NCBI GenBank assembly: GCA_036417435.1
Contig: CM070899.1
Span: 170,467,494-170,531,493 of the forward strand
Direction: 5' to 3'
DNA: 64,000 bases
Source: Inia geoffrensis
Taxonomy: Eukaryota > Chordata > Mammalia > Artiodactyla > Iniidae
Shown: piece by piece, positions 9,961-24,900 of the stretch
Layout: the number at the start of each line of letters is the position of its first letter
How positions within the stretch are numbered: position 1 is the first letter of the stretch
The notes under the pieces: model-generated
Told to the model about the DNA's origin: nothing
The model's input: only the letters and a program-made list of their open reading frames with translations
Databases searched by the model: none
Program-made: the position numbers and the translations under genes

Positions 9961-12900
9961 CTTCAACAAAGCGACAACAGCATTTATTCTTGACCACACG
10001 GCCACGTGGACATGACAGTTCCCGGACAGGTGAGTCTCCGGATTTAGGAAGCGTCTGCCCCCGAGGGGGAGGCTCAGTCGCTCAGTCCTGAGACTCCAGG
10101 TTGTTCCTGAACTAGCTCACCTCATATTTACATAATGCAACTTCCCCCAGGAGTTTCAGGCAGCTGAATTGAATCCCTCTGTTTTAGTGATAATTATCAT
10201 TGCAATTTACATTTTATCAGGCTTTCATTTTATTTTCCTTTGCTTAATAACCTCTTGCCACTGGAGATTAGAAATTTTTTTTTCCCCTAACAAAGTGCCC
10301 TTATGATTGAGTTTATTTTATTTAGTTCAACTGCTTAGCATGATAAGAAATTAACTGGTGATGTATTTTTAAAAAAAATTCTGAACAGGCAGTTTGGGAA
10401 TTAGTGTTCACGCATAGTTAAGTGATTTCTATTCTGGGATCCTTTTATTGCTTTCAGCATTTAAAAATGTTTTTTTTCAGTTGGCATTACAAAAACCATG
10501 AAAATAATAATCACTGAAAGTACACTGCAAGATGAGATTGTCAGACTTGAGAAGCTAACAAGAATATTAGAGAAACACACCTTTTAATGGTCTATTGTGG
10601 TTTTCAAAAATTATAAGAAGTCGATAAATACAGGATTTAACTGTTCCCACCGCTGGCTGATGGACAAAATGAAAGGGGAGAATGAGGTGGAAAACTACTG
10701 AAACACATTTAAGACTGGTTTGAATCATACATGGGAAATATTCAGTGGAACTTGTATAGTCAATTGAGTCGTTACCAATTGGACTAATAACTAAATTATA
10801 ACTTTTAGCTATAATTTTTAGATTTAAATGAATCTTCATTAATCTCCTCTACTAAAAAAAAAGTTATGGAGAATGTTACACCAATTTGGAAATCATTTTA
10901 AAATGCGTTTTCTTCTGTCACCCTGAGGACATATGTAGAATGTTAACAGAAAAATACAATAATAACTATTTTATAGTGGGACCCTGTCAGTACTCTTCTA
11001 ATCTGGTTTGGGGTCCAGATAGCATTTAATAAAGGGCTTCTGACTAACATGTTGCTCTAATTTATTCAGAAAAAATAAGTAAAAATCCCAAGGGCTTAAA
11101 ATGCAGATGCCACTTTCAGAGAGTGCTAAAACCACTTGACGGAAACCAAAAAAAAAAAAAAAAAAAAAATTGCTTCAGTCAAAATAAATGTAGCTAAACT
11201 AAAAATAGTTACCAATCTTCAGCATTAAAAAAAATTCTTACATTTTCCCGAAGCTGTGATAGTTGGTTTTAATTTTCCATTCTAGCCTATGTAACTTTAA
11301 GATAAATATATATATATGAAGCAATTATCTAAATGAAATTGCAGTGACTTCTGAATTGTTGGAACTCTATTTTCTCTTTTTAAAAGAACAGTTATTAGAA
11401 TACTGCTAATGATTTAGAATATGGGCTTACAGGTGACAGTCTGATAGAAGTGGGTCTTACCTTGGTTGTTTCAACATGTCTCTGGGCTTCTCCGAGAACA
11501 GTACTCATAGAATGTGCTGCCTGAGGGATCTGACCATTGGCCTGGGTGGTGCCTGTTTTAACTCCTAAGGGGGAGGAAGAGAGACAAGAAGAGTGGGCAA
11601 AGGTGGGAGGGAAAATTAGGAGTATGGGATTAACAGGTACAAACTACTGTATATAAAACAGGTGAGCAACAAGGAGTTACTGTATAACACAGGGAACTAT
11701 ACTCAATGTCTTGTAATAATGTATACTGGAAAATAGTCCGAAAAAAAAAACAAACCTGAATCCCTTTGCTGTACACCTGAAACTAATACAATATTGTAAA
11801 TCAACTATACTTCAATAAAAAAAAGAGTGAACAGAGTATTTTCAACATTCTTCAGAGTTAACCTGAAAAGACAAAGCAGTTTTATGTCTCCAAAGCAAAA
11901 GGATTCACAGGTACACAGGGCTTTTGAAAAAACCTGAGGTTCTACGACAATACTTCATGAAATTCAGCAAAACATTCAGGGAAATGAATACTTTATGCAA
12001 CAAAATCTGGATTAACTGGAGTCCCAGTGAACAGTATGTTATGCTTTTAAAAACTTTTTGGTGACTGGAAAATGAACCTTGAAAACCTCCTTTTTAAAAG
12101 AATTGTTGTTGAAGATTTTTCTGAAATGGATGTATCCGGGTTCATACCATGCTATGTACAGGAACAACTTTTGAACATTATCCTCAACAAAAAATACCTT
12201 GAGCACAAAAACAGTAGACAGGACTTCCCCAGTGGCGCAGTGGTCAGGAATCCACCTGCCAATGCAGGGGACAAGAGTTTGAGCCCTGGTCCGGGAAGAT
12301 CCTACATGCCGCGGAGCAACTAAGCCCATGTGCCACAACTACGAAGCCTGCGCTCTAGAGCCCGACAGCCACAACTACTGAAGCCCGTGCGCCTAGAGCC
12401 CGTGCTCCGCAACAAGAGAAGCCACCGCAATGAGAAGCCTGTGCACTGCAACGAAGAGTAGCCCCCGCTCGCCGCAACTACAGAAAGCCCGCGCACAGCA
12501 ACGAAGACCCAATGCAGCCAAAAATAAATAAATAAATTTATTAAAAAAAAAAAAAAAAAGGTGGACAGAGGGGATTGGGCAAAATATACAAACCCCCACT
12601 GTATCCTGAAATTAGATTTTTTTCCCCAGGAAGTCCTGATATGTGCTTCTTTTCCTGCCTTTTTTTTTTTTTTTTTGCGGTACACGGGCCTCTCACTGTT
12701 GTGGCCTCTCCACACACTGAGCCTGCTCCTCCCATGACTGAACTGCCTCCCAGACCCCGACCTGAGGTCTCCTCCCTGAGGGAATCCGAGGTTGCCTTAG
12801 CTCTGCTCAGTACCAGCTGTTCTGCCAAATATTTATGAAATGACTGTGTGCTTGCTTCTCTAAATATTTTCCAAATATTTTGAAAAAACCCAAAACTCTA

Positions 12901-15900
12901 CGCAACAACTCAGAGAAGGTCATTAAGTACTTCAGGAGACAGGGAAGAAGGGAAGGTCTGATGAGGAATCAGATACTTGCACTATCTCAAAGTATCTCTG
13001 GACAAATTATTAAGTACAACATGAAATAACTGCACAGGAGAGAAATCGGACAGCACGTTAGAATGAATGTTTCCAATGAGGGGCAACAGACACCATATGC
13101 CTCCGACTGGGATACCCCGAGAAGGACACGGCAGCTTAGTTCTGCCCCAAACACGTTACCTGAGATGAATTACGAGGAAATATCAGACGCATCCAAACTG
13201 AGGGACATTCTATAAAATAAATGGCCTGTATTCTTTAAAAAATGTTAATGTCTTGATAGACAAAGGAAGGCTGAGGAACTGTTCCAGAGGAAAGGGGATG
13301 AAAGAGACGTGATGCCTAAATGCAAACTCCAAATCTGGACGGAACCGGTGCCAGGAAAGAGCATGGCTGTAAAGGCATCATTGCGACGACTGGCAAAACT
13401 GGGATATGGGCTGTGGTTTACATAAATATACTCCATCAACATGAAATGTTAAATTTCCTGAATTTGATAACTGTACTGTGGTTAGTAAGGGAATAGCCTT
13501 TTTTTTGTTGTTTTAGGAAATACAAAGGGAAGATTTAAGGGACAAAGGGACACAATATAGTCAATCTACTCTCAAGAGGCTCCAAAAAAAAAGGTCTAGG
13601 GACAACATATGGGGGGTGGGATGGGGAGAGGGGGATGATACAGCAAATGTGACAAATAGTATCGGTGCTCTGGGTCAAGAGTCTATGGAAATTCTTTGCA
13701 TTATTCTTGCATCTTTTCTGTAAGTTTGAAATTATTTCAGAATAAAAATATGTTCATGTCCATTTATACAGTCAAAAGGCTGGAACAGGCTTTTGTTCTG
13801 TTCTGCTGTAAGGTTTTCTGCTGTAAAATACATGCTCCTCATTCAGCAAGAGCAGCCATCTCCTTGTTCAGAGCTGCCCTCCTCGGCACATCTGCTCGGT
13901 GCTGTCAGAACTTAACACCGTGTGCCACGTAAACACGAGAGTATCTCTAAGACTATTTAATGTCTCTCTCTGATTAGCCACATCTTTGCTCTGGAGGGCG
14001 GAAGGTAACAGGTTTAAACTTCTTAAGGTCTTAGGATGTTTAAATGTAAGAGTTTTTCATAAGGCCTTGTGTCCCATCCCATGCCGCCCCTGAGAGATTT
14101 AAACCCCTTAGATTCCAAAGTGCTTAATCTCCTCATTTCCTTTGGTCTCTTCTCTTTCCCCTCTTCCCTCTTTGTATGCATATTCAAAATCTTTCTTTAC
14201 AGGTAATGGAAACACCTTTGTATAAACAGAAACCAAAGCTGAATACTGAAGACAGGGGAAATTCCTTTAAAGGGCACAAATTATCAATTTTTTTTTTTTT
14301 TTTTTTTTTTGCTTCTTTTGCCCAAACACACACAGTCTGATTTCTCAACAACATAGTACACATTGCTATGTAACCAGGATGTCTAGGTCTTTGCCAGTCT
14401 GTGGGAACAAAAGAAGTCACGTCTATAGCAATCTCTCAGATGCTCCAAGCTGCTGTCCTCCCTTTACCAAGAAGTCTAATCTTTTCTCTGGGTTCTCTAC
14501 CCCATCCTGAGACAACCCATGGGTACCCACGTAACTCATATATCCTGTAGGTGCCACCGATTTCAGATCTAGGTTGTCCTGAGGTCACAGTATTAATGTC
14601 CCAGCTGTCAAGTAGCAACACCACCCCTCCTGCTGCCACGTCTCTCTGGCAGACCTCAAAGGAATTAGGGGTGGGAAGTTTATTAAACATATATGAGACC
14701 CGCATGTTTTATAGAGCTCAAGTGCATTCCCAGGAGGGGACTGATCCCTCATCCCCTTCGTCACCCATGTGGTTTGTAAAGGGCCGATCCTACCACTTGT
14801 ACTGGCATCCTCTTCAGTGCGGCTACGTGATTTAGGTATAAGCATGCAATGGAGCCCTTCCAGGGCGTTTTCAGAAGTGGGGCTTTCTCTTTGTACTAAG
14901 ATTTCCAGCTGTGTGAAAAATGTTAGCCTAGAGAGCCAGTGGCAGTCCTTGCCACCTCATGGGGACACTGCCCAAGAAAGAAACAGTATCTTGATGACTT
15001 CGCTTAACCCCCTGGATCCCGCTGTGCCTGAAAGTAGCCTACCTCTGGATTTCCTAGTTTTATGCCATAATAAATCTCTCCCCCTTGGATTTTGTTGCTT
15101 AAACTAGATTGAGTTGGATTTCTGCCAATTGCCACGAAAGAGTCCTGATGAAAAATAGTGGCTAAAGTCATAAAATCATTTAATAAGTACTAAAAAAAAG
15201 CCTCCACGGCTGTTTCCTAATATAAAAGAAAAAACCCTGCCATTTATCAAGAATACATTACTTGTTGCTAAACACTTTGGATGTAGAACAATGCCTCGGG
15301 ATTTTCAATTGGGTAATCACAGCAGAGGCACACAGATCGCCTGTGGTTTGACTCCCAGCCCGTGACCCTGCACCACTTGGCCTTGCCTCTCCAGGACTCT
15401 GGGTCAACCACGTGAAGAGGGACAGGGCAGGAGAGGAAAGGGATTCCAGATGAAAAGTTAAAGCGGAGGAGGCATCAGACTGATGGGGCCTGGGGTTGAT
15501 TGTCTCCAGGCTCTATCAGATGGTTTTATAGCAGGTCCTGCCCAGGGAGGGTTAGTGCCCGCGCAAGGTCTCCTCGCCTGCAGTTTTTGTTCTGATCTGT
15601 CTCTCGTGGGTCCAAGGTCCAGGAAATCCTCTGTGGGTGACCCCCACTCTGCAAGCCAATGACTCAGAAAACAGTTGTTGGGGTGATGAAGGAGGCTCCC
15701 TGACTAGTGCCCCAAACAGCCCGAGGTTCAAGTGAGCCCATCAGCCAGTAACTCCTCTGATCCCAAGGAACATTTGTTTTTTCAACACTGTTCTTGACAT
15801 CTACCTTAATTTTGGCGGCGGAGGGAAGCGGGCTGTTGCAAGGAACATATGGTTTGATTTGTCCCGGGCTCCTGGATGGACATGGGTCCCTTAACACCTT

Positions 15901-18900
15901 CCAAGAGCCCTAGTGATTTTGTGTGATGAGTTTAGGCGAAGAGAGAGGCTTGGATAATAATATACGAGAAGAACTGAACTTTAAAAGATGGCGTCATTTC
16001 AAGCAGGTCTTTGTTGCTAAGATGTGATCACGGTCATCGCGTATGTATGTGTATAACTGAGAAGAATGAACTTCACGTTCTATTTGAAAGTGGCTTCCCT
16101 TCCTTCTAAGCTCATCATCTTCAGTTCCTTCCGAGCTGGTCACTAATGTAGCTCTTTAGAGCTTAAAATCCCACCCAGCAGGTGCTCATGGCAATACATT
16201 CTAAGGCATAAACTGAAAGACAGTTTTAAATTGAGGACGTTTTTCCCCTTAGATGCTCAAATGGAGGCATTTAATAATAAGCAGGGATGCTCTCAGTATG
16301 GTTTATTTTAAGATCTCAGCACATTTGTCCTCTGTAGGGCTTAATTTTGATAAATAAGACTCTACAGCAGAACCAAGATGGGTTAATTTACTATCTACTA
16401 ACGGATATTCCATCGTGAGAAAGATCCTCCTTTGTGATCAATGGACATCTCATCTGACTGCTGCAATGGTGTTCTTCAAAAATTGGATTTAAGCAATTCA
16501 TTTAGGAGAAACGGAATGAACTAGCATTTTGCATTTAGTATTAAGGGCGTTCACATTACTTCACCCTCAGAGAAACCCTACCAGGTATTAATTCATTTTT
16601 CCATTTGTCATCGCAACCATCTTCAAATTCTAGCCGAGTGCCTGTTATCTGCCCAGCACTGCGGTCCGTGCTGGGAAAACTATGAGGTACCAGGGACAGA
16701 AACAGTCCCTGACCTCATGATTTCCTTCAGTGCCTGGAGGAGGGAACAGATACTAAACTAATAATCACACAGATTATTAATGATGACTGGCCTACCAAGG
16801 ACAATTCATTTGAGATCTGAGGCTGGGCAGGAATTGGCCACATGAAATCAAAGAGCGTCATAAACAGAGGAGGAGCAGCTGAGAAGTCCTTGAGAAAGGA
16901 TGGTGCTTGGGGCTTTGAGAAAGTGGGAAAAGCAGATGGGCTCTGTGGCAGGAACAGGAAGACAGGGGTGGGGAAAGAGGCAGGTGAGATGGGCGAGGCT
17001 CATTTCATGCAGGTTTTGGTGGCCTTGCTAAGGACTGAGGACTTACTCTGAGAGCAGTGGAAAGCATCTGCAGGGCTGAAGCACCACCCCATGGGGCCAA
17101 AGGAACACCATGGTGGCTAGGATTTGACGGCAAGGGAGACAAACGGGCATGGACAGATTTGACCAATATTCAGAAGGTAGAATCAGCAGGATTTAGGGGT
17201 GACTGGATTCAGAGGTGAGTTTTCGTGCATGTTTTCTGCAGGAGCAACTGGGCAGATGATGATGTTACTTATGGCAACAGAGAACAACAATGGGGGGGTC
17301 AAGTCTGGAGGGTAAGAGGATGAGCTCAGTTTTGCAGATGTTGAGTTTGAGGTGTCTGGGAAGGATCCACGTGAAGCCAATGAGCAGACAGTTGGATACA
17401 TGGGTTTGAAGGTCAACAGAGAAGCCTGGATTGGATTTACGTAGCTATAGGTGGTCAGCTCCTACACGGTGCTGGGGGTGGATTAGATCACTTAGGGAGA
17501 TAGTGTAAAATGAGGACAGGGTTAGGATTGATGGGTCTTGGGTAGTTTAAGGTGGGGTGGAAGAAGGAGAGTTACTATAGGAGGTTAAAAAAGAGTGGGC
17601 AGAGAAGTTGGGGGGCGGGGGCGGGGGCTTGGAGTGTGTGATATCTGGAAAGCCGAGAGAGGAGGCTGGTTCAAGGAGGAGTGGTCAGTTGTGCCGGGGC
17701 TACTGAAAGGCGGACTACATAGAGGGGTTTACAGTAGTTTGATGGAGCAACACAGAGGCCGCTGGTGAGATTAGCAAGAGCATTTTCCACCAGGTAGTAG
17801 AGGCAGAAAGAAGCCTGACTGAAATGCATTGAAGAGTGAAAAGGAAGTCGAAAAATGGAGACAGCAAGTATGGTCCACCTTTTAGAATAGTTGCTTGTCA
17901 GATGGGGCACTAGCTGGAGGGGGATTTGGAGTTGTAGGAGGGTTTTAAATTTGATTTTGTTTCTTTGAAGAAGGGAGCAATATTGATGAGAAGAAAACAG
18001 TAGAGCAGAAGAGAATGGCATAATCATGCATCTCTCTGGTCTTTGTCCTGGCACAGAACTTGGTATTTTCCAAGCTATCAGAGTGTCTTATTCAGCCCCT
18101 AGGAACACATTTGAGTTTATGCAAACAAGGTGCATCAGGATGGGTGCTGGTCACCAGAAGACCAACCGACTGATTAGAGGGTTGAGGCTTTGGGCCAGCC
18201 TGACATCGGCAGAGTAGAGAACGGGGGCTAGAAATTGAGTTCAGTCACGTGGTCAATGATTTGATCAATCATGTTGATGAAGTGAAATCCCAATAAAAAA
18301 TCTGGACAGTGGTGCTTTCCTGATGGTGAATACATCCATGTGCTGGAAGGGTGATGCACCCTGATTCCAGAGGACACAGAAGCTCTTCATCTGGGACCCT
18401 CCTAGACCTCACCTTATTCGTCTTTCGTTTGGCTGGTCCTGATGTGTATCCTTTATTTACTTTTTTAATTTTTAAAAATGTTTCTTTATTGTTTGGTTGC
18501 ATTGGGTCTTCATTGCTGCGTGTGGTCTAGCTGCAGTGAGCGGGGGCTACTCTTCGTTGTGCATGGGCTTCTCATTGCGGTGGCTTCTCTTGGTGTGAAG
18601 CACGGGCTTCTAGGCGAGCGGGTTTCAGTAATTGCAGTAGGCGGGCTCAGTAGTTGTGGCACATGGCCTTAGCTGCTCTGCGGCACGTGGGATCCTCCCG
18701 TACCAGAGGTTCCCCACCAAACCCGTGCGCCCTGCGTTGGCAGGCGGATTCTTAACCACTGCGCCACCAGGGAAGTCCCAGTGTATACTTTATAATAACA
18801 TTGTAACAATAAGGATAGCACTCTCCCAAGTTTTGTGAGTTGAACTGTTGGACCCAAGGGGGTTCTGGGAAACCCCCAGATTTGTTGCTGGTAGGTCAAA

Positions 18901-21900
18901 AGTTTGGGTGGCCTGGGGACCCCTGAAGTGTGGCTGGCATCTGAAGGAAGGGCAGCCTTATTAGGACTGTGCCCTTTTGGGGTCTGAGCTAACTCCAGGG
19001 GCAGCATCAGAGTTGTGCTGCAGGACTCCAGTTGGGGCAAGCATAGGGGACAAGAGCATGCATGGAAGAATCGGCCCTTGTTAGGAGGTAACACAATAGA
19101 CATGGGCTAGGATGGGTGTAGATGCAGGTAAGTCACTGGGTTTGGTGGTGGAAAGTTGAGGGTTCCTTGTTTTTTTGCTGAGAGTAAAGGGGCTGGAGAT
19201 TGGAAATCTGAGGAGAGTGAAGAATGTCTGAAACAATTAGAGAAACTAGGAGATTACACTGACTGGGATAGGTTTTCTCAACATTACTGACGTTTGGGAC
19301 TGGCAAATTCTTTGTTGTTCAGGGCTGTCCTGTGCATTGCAGGACAGGCAGCACCCCTAGCCTCTACCCATTAGATGACACAAGCACCCCCCAAAGCATG
19401 ACAACCAAACATGTTTTCAGACATTGCCAAGTCTTCCCTGGGGTTCCAAGTCTCCCTTGGTCGAGAACCATTGGTCTAGAGGAACACAGTAAGAGCCGCA
19501 GGCGGTATTAAGGGCCCAGTTGTGGTTGATGTCAACAGATCTGTGATGGACTCAGTGTCTACCATATGCCGAGCCCTCTAGGAGGAAAGGATGTCCCAAT
19601 CCCTCTCCCCACGCTGGAGAAGCCTCATTCCCCCTACGCTCTCCTTTTCTCAACCTCCAGATTTCCTATATACTAGGTTAACAGTGGGCAGAGTCCTGTG
19701 GGTTGAGAGCCAGCCCAGTCATTCTGCTTCCTTCCTTCCTTCCTTCTCCCCTCCCTCCTCTCTCGCTCCCTTCTTTTCTTCCTCTTTTTCTTTAAATCCC
19801 TGGTGTTATAGTTGCCTCTGGCTAGGGCTGAAACTTAGGGGAGAGAGATGCCCATTTCAAGCTTTGAGTTTAAACCACATGCTCTAGCTCGTTCTAACAG
19901 GCAGCCTTGAATTGGGAGTTATGAACACTAGCGCAGCTGATCAAACATGGAATTCTAATTTGCCATGGTTCCTGTGTCTATATCTTTCTCTTGGGAACTT
20001 CATGGGAGGGATTCCTGTGTCTGGATGTGGGCTCAGTGGTGCCCTATCAAAACAGCATCTCACAGCACCCCCAAACCCCCAATGACCTCTGACACACACA
20101 CATAACTGGTGGAGCTAAGGTCCTGGCAAGATGTGGGTTCTGTTTCCACCCAAGTGCGTGGACTGTAATTCAGTTCTGACACCTCCTGGAGTTGGCACCA
20201 GACTCTACAGGTTTAAGGTACAAACTTCACAAGGCTGCCTCCGCTTCAATGTCAGCCACCCGCCACTTCTGACCAGCCCTTTATAAACTGAGAGGTTCCC
20301 ATGACCCCTCAGGTTCAATAATTCAACACAATGACTTGTAGAACTCAGGAAAGCTCTACAATCACCCATTACAGTTTTATTATAATGGACGCCCACAGGG
20401 CGGGGTCTGGGTGGGTCCTGGACGTGGACCCCCTTCTCTGTGGAGTCAAGGCATGTAACCCACCTGGCTCCTTGACTTGTTCACTAACCAGGAAGCTCCC
20501 CCAAGCCTTGGTGTCTAGAGTTTTTATTGGGGTTTCATTAAGAGGTACAATTGATGAAATCACTGGCCACAATGGTTCAAGTTCTTCCAACCATTATGTA
20601 TCATAAAGACAATGTGTTTGAATCACAGCTCAACCACTGAGAAGTATTACATACTAACTTCTCCAAGCTTCAGTTCTCTCAACTGTGGAGTGAGGATAAT
20701 AATGTATACCTTGCAGGGTGGTTGTAAGGACAAGAAATAACGTGTATGTAAAGCAATGCATAGTACCCACCCCATCCCTCAATGTCTTGCCCTCCTTCTA
20801 AAAAATATAAACCAGTAGCTGTTATATTACCATTAAAATGTGATGTCCAGAATTGGGTACGGGGCTCTAGCCATGATGTTATTGAGGCAAAACACCAAGG
20901 AATGATCTCACTGTTGGTGCGAGCAGCCTGCTGGGCACTAGTGGAGCCTCAGACAAACATCACATCTATACTGTGATGAGACACAGCTCCCTACAAGCTC
21001 ACCCTAAGCTGGTGATCACCATCTTGTCCACAGGCATATCATGAAAAAAGGGTCAGGGCTTTGCTAAAGGTCACTTATAAAGAAATAGATACAAGTGTGT
21101 GTGTCGGGGGGGCGGGATCTTAAATTTGACCATCAGGAGGGAATGTATTCTGTACAGTGTCTACAAAGTTCTGTTTCTATAAAATACATTAGGTAAGTTT
21201 GAACACGACCTCTGAGCTTTGAACAGGTGTCAGACTCTCCCCTCTGCAAGGTACCTGTAGAAGACGGGGCTGGTGGGGCTGCGTTGACAGTGCCCAGGTT
21301 TGTCCACCGAGAGGCAAGCCCTGCCCTGGCCATGGCACGCTGATAGCTATCATAGAGCGTCTTTCCATACTAGGGAGAGAACACAAAAGAAGCAACAGAG
21401 TAATCCCAAATTCTGCACTCAATTGCAAACTGCAAATTCAGGTAAGAAAGGACTTCATCACTACTCTTTTTATTCCTTTCCTGAGATTTTTTTAGTCGAC
21501 GTATTTCAATGAAAAAAATCCACAAATCATGTTTTCATATGTCAAATAATTTTCCAGATTAGCAGAGTCAGGTAATACTTTCACCTCCCTGTTAGAGGAG
21601 AGCTTTGGCCACGCACTGTGATGGCATATGTCTTTATGTAATTCTACTGCAGATTGCATCTTGTGTTTCTTAATTACACACGACACTTGCAAAGCTCTCT
21701 ATACATCAATATCTGAGATGTCTCATGTGAAAGTAAATCCCTGACTCTCAGGTCATGGGAGAGGTCCATGTATCAACCACTCTCACTTACTTAAAAAACC
21801 AATGGGCAAATAAGGTAATATCTATGGCATTGACCCCTTAATGGCATTGACTCAGTAAGAATGGATCAGCTGTTTCTCAGTAGCACAAAGACTGGACCCA

Positions 21901-24900
21901 GGTCAGGAGGCTGGTTAGCAAAGATAGGGTGAGTCCAAACGCTCTCTCACCTTGGCGATCCTGATTCCCGTAACCCACTGATTTAGCATTCTTGCGTCAT
22001 CACAGCAGAGATACTTGATATACTGGGACTCCTTCTGAATTTGGGGATGCTAGAAAAAGCCATTTCAAAGACCGTTTATAAGCTCTTCACTTAACAGCAC
22101 CTTTCAAAAACATTTTAAAAATTCTCACAGTGTATGAGATTTCCTGAGAAGGTGGCCAAAATTACCGGTAGCAATTTTAGGATTAGGAACAGAAGTATAT
22201 TTTTTTACAGAAGCTAAATTTGGAAAGGATTTCAGATAGCAGTGACATGATTTATCACAAGCATTTTTTACTGTATTATCAATAATCATTTTCATTCCTG
22301 CTTTTTGAACACTTGAAAGCCTTCACATTTATCACGTTTCTAGCCCTACAAGAAATCCAAATCATTTCTCCATTTATCAGATAAAGGAACTTACCTGATG
22401 TAATTCTTATGTCAAGGGATTAATGCTTTTGTGACTCCCCATCGGTCCTAGGGTTATTTCTGCTACCAGGGATCCAGGGTTTCACCCCGTCTTCTGTCAT
22501 CTCTTACCCAAATGGGCCATTTTGGCCTCCAGATGGATGGCACCGAAAAGGAATATTTCTGTCTAATCTTAAGTGGCAATGAGCTAGGTGCTGCACTAGG
22601 CGTCATCGAGACCTTCCAGGAGCTCCTGATCAAAGAGAACAGTGATGGACAGGCACGAAGGGGAAGGAGAATCACGGGTCCTTGGTCATACAGAACATCC
22701 TTGTCTTTCAGCACCAGAAACAGCTCCCTAACTTCCAACGGCATTCCTGTTCTGTCTTGTAAGAGGGGCAAAACATGGGTCTCTCCAGCAATTTGATGCC
22801 TATAGTTCTTAGAAAGCAGCTGTTGTTTTGTTTTGTTTTGTTTCTGGAGGAATTTTAAAAGTTGATCTTGTTACCTTTGGCTTGATATATTAAAATTTCT
22901 TTGGTTTGTTTTTTGGTGCATGTCATGTCATGGGAAAGCCAGGCTCCCAGGAGCAGACTTAAACTGTATTATGCTGGCAAAGAAAGCAACTGTCTGGGTA
23001 GAGGGATCCACTTAAACAACACAATCAACAGTTTCTTAAGTATGTACTTCATCTAAACAGACTAAGATGTAGTCATTCCCTTAAGCATAGTGGCTGTTGA
23101 GCACAAAAGAGAGGCCAGAACTCTTGACCTTGAGTTCTAACTGTGGCTCCTCCTATGATCAGGAGGTCGAAGTGTAGACTTTGGTTCATTCTCTCCAACA
23201 TGAGTGGGGTACGTCTCACCAACTTCCTTATGTCACATGTGTACTAAGACTGTATACAGAAGAATTAAGCATCAGATGACCTTGCAGGTCTCTCGTGATC
23301 CTCAGATTTTATGATTCTAAGATGAGCTGCCTAGGGGGCTCCTTTCTGGCTCCCTCATGAACGCAGGAACCTTCTAGGCTCCCAGGACATCATACAGGAA
23401 GTTCCTGTGCTCATTCTTCTGTTGTGTCTTAGGACCTTGCCAAGGGGTTTACTCCCTTGAGCTTTTAGCTGAAAAAATATTTGCAAAGACATTTAAGGAT
23501 AACTGCTGGCTCCATGCCACTGGTTAGACTCTTCCACCATTAGTTTGGGTGCTCCTGACCACAGAAAGCGAAGCTCCCTCAGGATGTGCCGTGCAGCACA
23601 CAAAGGTCAGGGCAACTGCAGATCATTGTTCAAGGGGATCTTCCACATCCTCTAAACTTACAAGTGGGAGGCCAGAGAAGTTAAGCCGTTTACCCAAGGT
23701 CAAAGGGAGTGGCAGAAGCACAACAAGAACCAAGGGCCTGTGCATTCAACAGACACCTCTGGGTGCTCAGAAATATACCAAACCCTAGGTAGACAGAGAT
23801 GAGAAAGAAAGGCTCACACTGTACTTAGGAAGTGGCGGCTGGGATGTCACTGGGGGAGACCTATGTAAACAAATGTATGATCCCTCTATGACATGGTAAA
23901 GTTCGTAGTAAAAGGTGGAAACCAGAGAAAGGCTCTTTGGACAAAGTGACAGAATGTTATAATACATTTGAGGAACGTGTAGAAATCCTGTGTGGCCGGG
24001 ACCTGGGAGCCACGGAAAGAAGAGGCAGAAAAGAAGCCAGAGAGGAAGTGGGGTCAAGGGGCTTGTGTCAAGACAGCATCTGGACATTGTCCTCTAGGCA
24101 GTGGGGCCATCAGACCTTTGGAACAGCAGGGCATCCAGGAAGCAGTGGTGGCTGGGGCCGTGGAGTGAGGAGGAAAACAGACAGAGAGGGCTGCATGAGA
24201 ACCGTCTCTCATAGAAACCAGAACTTGAGGGACTGGACAACAGAGGGGAGAGGAGGGACTTCAAGGATGCTTTCTCTATTTCTAGCTTGGAAAAGTAGGT
24301 GGGTATTATGGGTTTCCTTGTGTCCCCTCCAAAGACATGCTGAAGTCCTAACCCTCTGTTTAGGTATCTGTGTGAATGTGACCTTATTTGGAAACAGGAT
24401 TGTTGCAGATGTAATCAGGTTAAGGTGAACTCATACTTGATTAGGCATTTATGTTCTACTAGGGGAGAAAGCCAATAAAAGTACAAAACACTAAGTAATG
24501 TAATTTCAGACGGTGAAGAAAATGTAGCAGAGTAAGGGTAGGGAACAGGTGAGTGATGGAGAAGTCCAGAACTCTTGCCATGACCCCTCACCACCTCTCA
24601 GCAGAACTCAATAGAGACATAGTTCCTCCTGGAGGATGGTCACGTCCACTGCCCCATCATACCTCACCTCAGAATGCAGTGAGAACAAATTCACAAAGGA
24701 GCAACTTCACAGGAGAGGGGAGTGTGCATCAAAGAAAGAACACAAGCGCAGAAATGATTCTGGGGTACCAAGTCCTTTCTTGTGAGTATGGACAGCCTCT
24801 GGTATCTTTTTTGTGAGTATGGTCAGCCTCTTAAAAAACGTTTTTATTTACTTATTAATTTTTAAAAATTGAAATGTAGGGCTCCCCTGGTGGCGCAGTG

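Larger units (their letters stand above)
11565..21254 (-). other. APBB1IP: APBB1IP intron, 9.7 kb
   Basis: Holds LINE-1 3' pieces (11620-11825, 12900-13760), CHR SINEs (12221-12559, 12659-12711, 18457-18779), a possible old LTR (18240-19040), MER5A (19270-19475) and MIR (20612-20770). The purine-rich 16800-18020 stretch and 13770-16800 show no gene I can recognise. Confidence 0.6.

Noticed and set aside
9472..9993. 173-residue arginine-rich reading frame on the plus strand
   Set aside because: Another shadow frame of the same GC-rich exon.
9455..10015. 186-residue glycine-rich reading frame on the plus strand
   Set aside because: It is the complement of the polyproline-coding APBB1IP exon; proline codons read backward as glycine. 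No homology or splice support.
23937..24428. 163-residue plus-strand reading frame
   Set aside because: Low-complexity composition and overlap with a MaLR-like LTR; no homology recognised.
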